This document shows, piece by piece, positions 1 to 9,323 of a stretch of DNA of 64,000 nt; within the stretch, counting starts at the first letter, position 1, and the number at the start of each line of letters is the position of its first letter. The stretch covers positions 496,001-560,000 of the forward strand of contig JAIUPT010000029.1 of assembly GCA_022315425.1 (NCBI GenBank). Reading direction: 5' to 3'. Source of the stretch: Pseudevernia furfuracea (taxonomy: Eukaryota; Ascomycota; Lecanoromycetes; Lecanorales; Parmeliaceae). The notes beneath the pieces were generated by a model that was not told the DNA's origin, did not search any database, and saw only the letters and a program-made list of their open reading frames with translations. A program made the position numbers and the translations under genes.

Positions 1-377
1 CGTCGAGTCCAGGGCTGACTCGGTGGGCGTATGCAGGCACGTCGATTTGAAAGGAAATCTGGTCAAGGCTATGATGGTGATGAATTGGCTGAACATGCTT
101 GAGGTGGAGAAATTTTGACTGTGAAAAGTCACGCTGGGTCTTCTTGTGGTATAGTACGATTCCGGATGATTGAATCGTTGTTGAATTGAAGGAAAAAGAA
201 AGGATGACGATAGTCAACCTCGCAGAAAGTCGAGTCAAATGATACGAGGGGTACTTTTCGAATCCATCCTTCATCTGCTAGGCTTATGCTAAGTGCCAGC
301 CGCTCAAGTGGGTATTTTCATACGATCGGGGACTTCACCAAAACTTTGTAGGCCGCGCCATCACTCGCACCAGTCGC

Positions 378-1586
378 TTATTCTCCGTCAAGACCCCTCT
401 CCAGACCACCTCTACCACGCTTAATTCTCTCCCCAATATCCATCTCCCCAGCCCTACGATTCAACCCATTGACGAAGTCTCCCCTTCCACCAAATTTTCC
501 CGACCTATCCCTCGCTTTCTGTTCCGCTTCTCGCTCTACGCGTTCGCGTTCCTCAATGGCTGCAAGTCGGTTGGAACGTACAGCATCCAGATCATTGGCG
601 TCAGCCTGCATTGCGGCTAATCTAGCAGACTTGTCCACGGCCTGATCTTTGGGTTTCTCTTTGGGTGGTGCGGTGGGAGAAGAAGTACTGTGACGGGGCG
701 GAGGGCGATTAGAGGGAAAGCTTTTGCTGTGATTCAGGTGGTGGCCGTTTGTCTGCTGGCGAGGTGGTGATCGGGAGCGGCGGTGATAGTAAGGAGAGGG
801 AGACCTGCTCCTTCGTTGGCTGTAAGGAGAGGGCGACCTTCGGCGGCGGGGCGGTGATGGAGATCTGGAGTACGTTGAAGAATCTGAGCGACGACGGTCG
901 TCATGGTAGCTTCTCCGATGGTGTCTGTCTTCCTCATCGTACCTTCGGCTCTTCCGACTGCGCCTATCTTCGTCATCTGTCCGCCTACGCTTGTGACTTC
1001 GGTGATGTTCATCATCTCTGTCGTCACGATGATGGTGTCTGTGCTTGTTTCGTCGCTCTTTTTCTTTGGGCTTGATTTCATGCCCGGCCTCTTTGAGCAG
1101 ACGTCTTCGGCTAACAGGATCGTTCATCAAGGCCTCGTACGCAGCTTGCTCCCTCTGCTTGATCGCCAGCATAGGATCCTCTCGTATCTTAGCAGCTGTA
1201 TCCCTGACAGTATTCGCGTTCTGCAAAGCCATGAATGAGTCCTCCGTAGACGCCTTCTCTAGCTTCTTGTTCTCCGTACCCTTGATCAGCCCGTCTATCC
1301 TCCTCTTCCCTAACAAATACCCCTCCATTTCCTCGGTGGTTCCGGTTTGGCCAGCTGAGGGCCCAGAATACATCCATTCCACGCGCTGGGCTCTCTTGGT
1401 GCCGCCTGCTGCCTCCTGCATTTCCTGAATTTCCTGGATATTCCGTTCCTCTTGACGCTCCTTCATCATCTGTTCTATACGCTTGCGCTCGTCGAGCGCC
1501 TTCTTTTCTTCTTCCCATACCCGCCTTTGGTTGCTCATCAAAACGGGATGCCATGACTTTTTCAGATTGAGGTCTCCGCCTCCCAT
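378..1586 (-). CDS. CWC25: Pre-mRNA splicing factor CWC25
   Basis: Single-exon gene of 402 aa. CWC25 is a spliceosomal protein that joins after Prp2 and promotes the first transesterification step in the nucleus (family knowledge). The N-terminus MGGGDLNLKKSWHP followed by NQRRVWEEEKKALDER is the characteristic Cir_N/CWC25 start, and VEWMYSGP a little downstream is also typical. Residues about 180-285 are a strongly basic Arg/Ser/His-rich RS-like tract with SRSPSP repeats. The C-terminal region (RLAAMQADANDLDAVRSNRL and on to GERIKRGRGG) is conserved in fungal homologues. The frame stays open for 45 codons upstream, but family conservation begins at the Met whose ATG is at 1584-1586, so I chose that start. 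Stop at 378-380. It is divergent to the COP9 subunit gene. Confidence 0.93.
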   Translation of the reverse strand: MGGGDLNLKKSWHPVLMSNQRRVWEEEKKALDERKRIEQMMKERQEERNIQEIQEMQEAAGGTKRAQRVEWMYSGPSAGQTGTTEEMEGYLLGKRRIDGLIKGTENKKLEKASTEDSFMALQNANTVRDTAAKIREDPMLAIKQREQAAYEALMNDPVSRRRLLKEAGHEIKPKEKERRNKHRHHHRDDRDDEHHRSHKRRRTDDEDRRSRKSRRYDEEDRHHRRSYHDDRRRSDSSTYSRSPSPPRRRRSPSPYSQRRSRSPSPYYHRRSRSPPRQQTNGHHLNHSKSFPSNRPPPRHSTSSPTAPPKEKPKDQAVDKSARLAAMQADANDLDAVRSNRLAAIEERERVEREAEQKARDRSGKFGGRGDFVNGLNRRAGEMDIGERIKRGRGGLERGLDGE

Positions 1587-1924
1587 TTTGGTTAAACAGG
1601 TTGGAAGCGTGACACCGGGATACTTCGAGCCGGAGAATCGATAGGTATTTACGTGATAAGTCAGTGGTCGATGCGTCCGTGAGGGAGGTCGTTTGGTTTT
1701 CCGGCAGTCACGAGTGTACATGTATTGGATGCCAAGGAACTAAGCCTTATATCATCTTATCGATTGTGAGGCTCCATAGAACGGAGTTTACAGTTCTTCC
1801 TCGCTTCAACACCATCACCCCAACAAGTCAATACTTCATTTGTGAAGTTTTCCAAAGCTGTCAAAACGCTTGCCTTGTACAAAGCTCGTTTCAGCAGAGG
1901 CTTTCAGCCTCAGCTACTCAAATC
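1587..1924. promoter_or_regulatory. Shared divergent promoter region, CWC25/CSN2
   Basis: The two start codons lie 338 bp apart on opposite strands, so 5' UTRs and promoters of both genes must fit here or overlap. I see no convincing TATA element. That this acts as a bidirectional promoter is inferred from spacing alone. Confidence 0.45.
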
Positions 1925-3645
1925 ATGTCGGACGACGATGACTTTATGCAAGACTCTGATCAAGAGCAGTGAGTAGATACGCGATTCCTGCTTGCTCGAT
2001 CTCTAACGAACTGCAGATACGACTTTGAATACGAAGACGACGACGAAGAAGAAGCAGGGGATGTGGGTATCGAGAATAAATATTACAATGCCAAACAGAT
2101 GAAGGCAGACAATCCAGATGAAGCTATCCAGGAATTCCTGGGGATACCGGCCCTGGAAGATGAAAAAGGCGACTGGTCAGTACCAAGGAAAATGGTTCTT
2201 TAACTTGTCATAGGTACTGACATCTACTACCCAAGGGGCTTCAAGGGTTTGAAGCAGGCTGTCAAACTTGAGTACAAGCTGGGCAAATTTGACCAGGTAC
2301 GAGGCTCCATAGTTCTCTCGAAGCCTAGCGCTCATCCAAATCCAGGCTATAGAGCACTATACCGAGCTTCTTACCTACGTCAAGTCTGCTGTGACCCGCA
2401 ACTACTCCGAAAAGTCCATAAACAATATGCTAGACTTCATCGAGAAGGGTGCCGAAGACGCGAAAGCATACCACTGTATGGAAAAATTCTACTCCCAGAC
2501 TTTAGAATCTTTCCAGAGCACGAACAATGAGAGATTATGGTTGAAGACCAACATCAAGCTCGCGCGGCTATGGTTGGATCGAAGAGAATATACCCAACTG
2601 GTCAAATTGGTCAGGGAATTGCATCGTGCCTGTCAGAAAGAAGACGGAACGGATGATCCAAGCAAGGGAACCTATGCTTTGGAAATCTACGCTCTAGAGA
2701 TCCAGATGTACGCGGAGACAAGGAACAACAAGCGCCTAAAGGTACGCAAGATTATGCTGTAATGGCGGGATACTCCTGACACCAATTACACAGGCATTGT
2801 ATCAGCGAGCTCTGAAGGTTCGATCCGCAGTACCGCATCCTAAGATCATGGGTATCATTCGGGAATGTGGAGGGAAGATGCACATGAGCGAAGAAAATTG
2901 GAAGGAAGCCCAGACCGACTTCTTCGAGTCATTCCGAAATTACGACGAAGCTGGATCTCTACAAAGAATCCAGGTTCTGAAGTACCTGGTACTAACGACT
3001 ATGCTCATGAAGTCGGACATTAACCCTTTTGAGTCTCAAGAGACGAAACCATACAAGAACGATCCACGCATATCCGCCATGACCGACTTAGTTGACGCTT
3101 ATCAACAGAATGACATCCACAGATACGAATCGATATTACAGAACAACAAGGATGTATTAGCAGACCCGTTCATTGCCGAGAATATCGATGAGGTTACTCG
3201 AAGCTTGCGGACCACTGGAGTTCTCAAGTTGATTGCTCCCTATACGCGCTTCACACTAGGTTTTATTGCCAAGCGGCTAAATATATCCGTCACAGAGGTA
3301 CAAGACATTGTGGGCTTCTTGATACTTGACAAAAAGCTCGAAGGCAAGATCAACCAGGAGAAGGGCACTGTTGAGATGGACAACCGCAGCGATGTTACCC
3401 GGACGCACGCATTACAAGAATGGACATCTGCAATTGGTGCGCTCTCCAGGACTGTTCTAGATGAAGGGGATGGTTTCAAGACAGATGATTCTCAATCGCT
3501 AGGTGGCCCTTCCATGGCTACTATACTCTCTACGGGGAATCGTGCCCTTGGCGGCGGAGGACAAGGAGCTGCTGGACTCGGCAAAACAAGAGGGGCTAAG
3601 AAGGGCGTGGGCTTTAGTGCGCAGGCATCTAGCATGTTGAAATGA
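1925..3645 (+). CDS. CSN2: COP9 signalosome complex subunit 2
   Basis: Subunit of the COP9 signalosome, which removes NEDD8 from cullin-RING ligases; CSN2 is the scaffold subunit contacting the cullin (family knowledge). Proposed exons: 1925-1968, 2017-2175, 2236-2296, 2346-2741, 2794-3645. They join in frame to 503 aa, close to the family length. The N-terminus is a very acidic stretch (MSDDDDFMQDSDQEQ, then YEDDDEEE) followed by YYNAKQMKADNP and a GDWGFKGLKQ join, as in CSN2 orthologues. TPR-like helices fill the middle. A PCI/winged-helix domain lies at about residues 330-430 (YTRFTLGFIAKRLNIS, then GKINQEKGTVEM). Introns are 48-60 nt with GT...AG ends. The tail is Gly-rich. It shares its upstream region with CWC25. 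Confidence 0.94.
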
Positions 3646-6067
3646 CAGGGCATGCTCCACACAAGGCGAAGAGATGCATGGAACGGATATGCACGGAACA
3701 GGTGCTGTCAGCAGCCTCCGGATGCACGGGATGCACGGGAGAAACGGCTACTTGCACGGCGGTGACTGTTTACCTGGTCAGTACTTTGGGTACCTCTGCA
3801 GCATCATCTAGCTAGTGGCTCCAAATGCGGGTATATCCGTGGGGCATGGGGCAGGGATTGGATGCAGTGCTAGATGGCAGGATGGCAGGATGGCAGAGAA
3901 AGGATATTGATCGTCCAGTTGCCTGGCAGCACTTGAAGCAAGCACGTGATAGTAATCATCGAGCAAGCATGCAATGAAGAATGTTGAGAAAGAGAGAAGA
4001 AGGGTTCCAGACTTGTCAGTGCGTGTACATCTGTCTATTTTACGCGGGCAGCAATGACCCGCTGAGGTATTTTATGTTGCATATGACGAATGCATCCCAT
4101 CTTTTTCTGACTGTTGCTCCCACGTTCCACGTGGGAAAATAGGTGGGGCTGATAATGATGATGATTTATTGATTGCTGGAGAGTAGAGTGATTTCCTCGG
4201 AGTGATGATGAAAGCGCGCGGTCGATCAATCGACTTGTTTGTCAGTTAGCAGAAAGAACAGAAGGCTTCCCAGCGCAAGTTGGTGTTTTTTTATCATTCA
4301 TTTTTCATTGATGGTCCTCACCCACATCATTCTGATCACCTGACCGCGTAGAATTGTCGTACCTTATTATTCAAGTACAGTGGTCTCATATGAGAGCACC
4401 TTACCTTAGCAGAGGGATATGAGTTCCGGTAACATGTTTCTAGACGGTATTAATTCGAGAAACCGCAATGAATCCTGCTACTTCCTTTAATCATTTTTAA
4501 GCGATATCAATAATGAGATAGTTAGCTGTCAGCCCCTGGTCGCAAAGAAAGCTAGACAGAAACTGCGGGAAATTACTGGGAAGAAGGCATGCGCGCGAGA
4601 AAGTGGATTCTCTTGACGTGTGGTGTGGTGTGAAGAAGATGCATTCTTTAAAGTAGGCTAAAATCTGCAAGGAAGTATAGGTCCAAGCCAAGCACTGCCA
4701 TGCGGGGAAAACATAACAGTAAAGCGATAATTAATATGATGTTATGTATTTTTAAGACTACACTTATTTTATTGAACGCATTAATGACTTATTTATTGTG
4801 CGACTCTCGACGTCCGAAAGCGCACGAATCTTTTTGAAGCTTACGGTAACTTAAGAGAAGCCTGACCTTGATTCAGTCTTAGAGATTTCTGTATTCGAAA
4901 TGTCCGAAAGTGATTACATTGTCGATCTTTCCGGTATCGACCACCTTTCTCGATCATACTTGATTCCTATTCTTAGATCAAGTCAAGGGCACGAAATTGG
5001 ATTGTGATTAAAAGTAGTAGTGTGAATCAGTGATCAAACAGAGACGAAGTGAGCAAGAATTATCAATGATTCCGTGAAATGTATAGAACTTACAACGGGT
5101 GAGGTTGGGTTAAGCAATTCGCAAAGGACTTGAATTCTTCGGGGCTTTGGATAGATTTCGAGTTCTTTACACGTTTCTAGTAGTTCTTCTGATAGTAATA
5201 TCGTAACTCAGATGAAACGATCTTTTCATGATATAGTTCTAACACGATAGCATTAGTGTTATTAATACGTATTCATCCTGTTAGTCAAGCCTTAATACGT
5301 ACTGTAGAAATACATTAACCGTATATTACACCGTATAACTAGCGTAAAACTAAGCCGTAGCTCCTCGCTAAGGTACTCGTAGTCGCTTCGAGCCTTGAAG
5401 CCTTGCTGCATTTCATTTAACCTCTTATCATCATGAAAATCAAAAATCCTGCCACTCCTACAATCTTCAAAGTTGTAAATCCTGCCTCTTGCTTCAAAGA
5501 GTAAACTCATAATTCCAACCCTCACTCACCCACAATTAATAGCAATATCATTCAATCACATTTGCATAATTGCATACTTGAAGGCATAAATTCATCCCCT
5601 ATCCAACCGACTCGCAATCCTCTGATGTGGCTGATTGCTGCAGAGCGACGTGGGGGTGGTGCTTCATTTTTGGTAGAAATCGAGCCGAAAATCAATCTGT
5701 CCCTCTACACATAACAACATTCCATTTGAATCCACCTCCGACATCCTCGATGCCCCTTGTTGTATTGAGGGAAAAGAAGAGAATCCCAAGATTCCATGCT
5801 CATAATATAAAAGTTCTTATCGTCCTACCTTAAAAGTACTTTTTGTATATTGGCCTATAACCCCCAATAATCATTACCTACCTTTACCTTTACCTGCCAC
5901 TCTCATCTTTCATTCTCTCATCTTTCCCTCTACCTATCGTCGCCTATCATTCATGCTTCATTCAACTACTAGCTTCATATTCCTTAAAGTCTCTGAAGAA
6001 ACCAGTATTGCCGCCGAGCTCTTGAGCAAGCTGAAATATAGTTCAAACATCGTATCACTGCTGAAGC
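3646..6067. other. Intergenic region with a moderately AT-rich stretch
   Basis: No supportable gene in 2.4 kb. It holds short direct repeats (GATGCACGG around 3720-3740, GGATGGCA three times around 3870-3895), ACCTTA-type words near 4363, 4400 and 5870-5895, and a more AT-rich section at about 4720-5560 where only short ORFs occur. That section could be an old decayed repeat, but I could not identify any domain. The last few hundred bases must hold the otubain gene promoter. Confidence 0.4.
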
Positions 6068-7857
6068 ATGATGGCGTCAGAACAAGAATTAGCAGACATG
6101 GAGAGAATGTCGAACGACTGGCGCCCTGATGCTCCGGTAATCATCAGAGCCTACCGCCAATGGCTACCTGTCCTGACCAGCTTGCTAGGGACCTCTAGTT
6201 GGGCGACAGCAGTCGACGAGCGCACTTGTTGCTGAATATGCACAAGCCGACCCAGTCTACGTCAACAAAACCAAGGTATACACCCATAGTATATGTATAA
6301 GCAGATTACCTTAACCTTCATTAGGCAATTCCCCAGATATATTCTCATTACCGCACGCTCAAGGGCGATGGCAACTGCGGCTGGCGAGGTACCTTCCTCC
6401 GTTCTGCAATCCCTCTACTGTGTCATTAGACTAAGAGGTCCACAAGCCCTCGCCTTCGGCTACTTCGAAGTTCTTCTCCGCCTTGGCGACGCTTCAAAGA
6501 TGCTGGAAGAAGCAGCGAGGTTCAGAGCTTTCGAGGCATTATTGCACGCTGTCGGCATCCCAGACTTGTATGAGGACTTCATCGAGCCGACAGCGGATTT
6601 GCTGGAACATCAGGCTGCAACTCTACCGAACCATGACGGAGGCGCTGCAATACTAGCTAAATTCAATAACGATGCGGCCTCAAGCCAGCTTACCTACTCA
6701 TTCAAGGTAGGTCCAATCTCGGATTGGCAGACCAATTCTCTCGAACCAGCTTTGCTGATATCATTCAGCTCATCACCAGTGCGTGGATGAAGTCGAACGC
6801 AGAGTCTTACGCCGGCTTCCTACCAGACATGGACGTCCATACTTACTGTGCAAGAAACATTGAGCCGTTCTCGATTGAACTTGACCATGTCGGATTGCAA
6901 GCTCTCGCCACTGCAATCATTAATGAAGCAGGCATGGCTATCGAAGTCCTGTACCTTGACCGTAGCGCCGGCGAGGAGGTTACGCCGCATCGATTGCCTG
7001 TGCTTGACGCTGCCGGTAACGAGAAGAAGGGCGGGCCTACGATTCGACTCTTATATCGACCGTGCGTCTCTCCATGGACGTGGACTCATTTGATAGGAGG
7101 CGCTAATCCGTAGTAGAGGGCACTATGACCTGTTGTACAAGACCGAAGACGTCGCGGAGATGTCGCGGCACACTCTGTCTAATCCTGAGATACGCCTCAT
7201 GTCTCATCCACAACGAATTGCACTCTCTAATAACACAGAATTTTCTAGTATTGGCAACTTAGAACTACTAGCAGACATTCCCGGCTTCTCCTCCGGCCCG
7301 TTTCAGTTGCCGTTTACCCCTACCTCGACGGAGCCTTACCAGAGCAAAGTCGAAACCTTCTCGACACCACGTACGATGACTCCAGCAACCCCAATATATC
7401 CGCCATACCAAAGCAAAGTCGAACCCTTCCCATCTACATCACGTACGGTGACCCCAGCAACGCCAATATATCCGTCAATGGACCCGGCAGTGAAGGAGGA
7501 ACATTCTCCAAAGGCCGCAACAACTTCACCCATTTCGCCCACCCCAAAGACACTGCCGATCCAAGTAGACTTCAAGCCTCGTACAAAGCAACAGCGGAAG
7601 TATGACAAACGCTTCAAAGGCCAAGGGGAGCAAGTTCCAAGCGATTTCTTGAAGGAGTAAGTAGTCGAGCCTTGGAAAAATTCCTTCCTCAAGGCAATCA
7701 GAGGATGACTCTTGTCGTCAGATGCAGCCCAGACAGATCCAAAAAGGAAGACCCCGCGCACTTCACGAACCAAGCCTTTCAACCTCAGATATGGCAACCC
7801 GGGCGTGATTACGACAAAGCTGGCGAGCCGGAGACCTCTCGGAGGAAGTCATCTTAG
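6068..7857 (+). CDS. Otubain-type ubiquitin thioesterase (peptidase C65)
   Basis: Predicted deubiquitinase cleaving ubiquitin-protein isopeptide bonds. Proposed exons: 6068-6136, 6189-6275, 6325-6388, 6447-6706, 6769-7061, 7117-7656, 7722-7857, all in phase, giving 482 aa. The catalytic loop KGDGNCGWRALAFGYFE (Asp and Cys of the otubain triad) is created by joining exons 3 and 4. The His loop RPGHYDLLYKTED is created by joining exons 5 and 6. The last exon encodes HFTNQAFQPQIW, a C-terminal tail typical of fungal otubains. Between the core and the tail is a Pro/Ser/Thr-rich linker with a tandem duplication (YQSKVE...TPATPIYP twice, 7336-7476). The start at the MMASEQEL codons precedes conserved WRPDAPGPLVG. 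All catalytic residues are present. Confidence 0.9.
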
Positions 7858-9323
7858 AAAAGTCGGCCTTGAGCTAGGATTTGTCTTTTCATCTTCCATG
7901 CGATACCTAATTCCCTATCATCAAGGTTTCGACGCGGGCATCAAAAGGGGGGGTGTGGGTGGGTTCTCCTTTCTTTCAACACCAAAAATTAGCGGGTTTG
8001 TCTTCTTCCTCTTCCTCTTGTTCTTCTTCTTCTTCTTCATCTTCATCTTCATCTCCATCTTCCTCTACTTCTCTACGATTAATGGGCGGAATCAAGCTGC
8101 GGAGCCACTGCGGAGGGGTTCAGCGGCAGCAAACCTCATGCGTTTCGGCACCGGCATTCATACCCCCTAGGGATAGGTCTTTTGTCACAACCAAATGGGT
8201 TCTGTTTTTTTTTTCCCCAGCGAGATACGACCGCGGACGACGAAAACAAGGGCGTTTTGGTCCTTTGATGTGGGGCTGGGTTGGGTAATTGCTGGATCCA
8301 CTACCGATCCTAATTCATACAATGGGACCAGTGCTTCTGTGAACCTGGCTACTTCTTAATCTTCCCGCATGACTTGACCGGGCCCTCGCCCTTCCTTCCA
8401 CCCTTTTTATTACAGTCTCCAGGTCTCACACACACACACACCACTAGCTACCATACTGCCTCCATTCCACTTCTCCATTCCCCTTCCCCGAACACGCTTG
8501 TCATCCCACCGACTCCACCGGCAATACTCCAGATGCCATCCCTTCACGACACAATCATCCATCCATTCCCAATGACCCTGTCCCACCATCTCTCATCGTT
8601 AAATATTCATGATCACCGTGGGCTTATAGCAGGGCAGGGCATTGAAACCAACATGTGCCGAAACCCGTGGGTGAAGAGGTCGGAGTCGTGCTTCCATGGT
8701 TGCGAGCGCATCGAAGTATATCAGCCGGAAAAAAAAGGCCGGGTGATGGTGAATGAACGTGACTGCTTATAGAAGCGCCACGATTGCGATGGAAACACGT
8801 GCACATATTTTGATCCACACCACGTGAGGGAGGTTGTTCGAGGCAAGCGGTAGAAGACCCCATGCAAGAGGCAATAGATAGAAGTGGTATCATATGCTAA
8901 TGTAACAACAGTAAGGCATGCCTGTAATAACAAGGCTGATGATAATAGTAGGAGCGCCATGATGTGGTAAGAGGTATCCGTTCAAGGACAGAATGGCAGC
9001 AGAAAATGCTATGTAGAGTGACAAGTATCCGCACATGTAGCTCGAGAGTAAATGGCAGCAGCAACGCTATGGATTTGGTGTAATATATTCACAGAGAAAG
9101 GAAAAGCACAGAATTGTAATTAGACGACCGCGGTACCATATCGAAAAAAGCCAACCCAAAAATGCTTTTGAAAGCAAATTATTCCGCCACATTGAGACAT
9201 TATAACTATACAGTCGGTCGGGACCACCCAGATGCGCCGTGCGCCGTTGCTCGAAAACGAATGAGGTAGAGGTGAAGCGTGGAATACAAGGATATAAAGG
9301 GTCGAGCGTTGGGGTTCGAAACC
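7858..9323. other. Intergenic region between otubain and EGF-like genes
   Basis: The two flanking genes converge here, so this holds both 3' ends. It contains a pyrimidine microsatellite (listed separately), a (CA)n run at about 8426-8443, a poly-T at about 8205 and no conserved ORF. Confidence 0.4.
8001..8077. repeat. Imperfect (TCT/TTC)n microsatellite
   Basis: A 77-bp all-pyrimidine-biased tract of TTC, TCC and TCA trinucleotides just downstream of the otubain stop codon. Probably UTR or intergenic. Confidence 0.8.

Noticed and set aside
5292..5525. 77-codon minus-strand ORF
   Set aside because: No recognisable motif, isolated in AT-rich DNA and without clear splice partners.
9308..9322. 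GGGGTTCGAAACCTC, resembling a tRNA B box
   Set aside because: No A box at the right distance and no acceptor, anticodon or D-arm pairing could be found; it is next to the end of the EGF-like gene.
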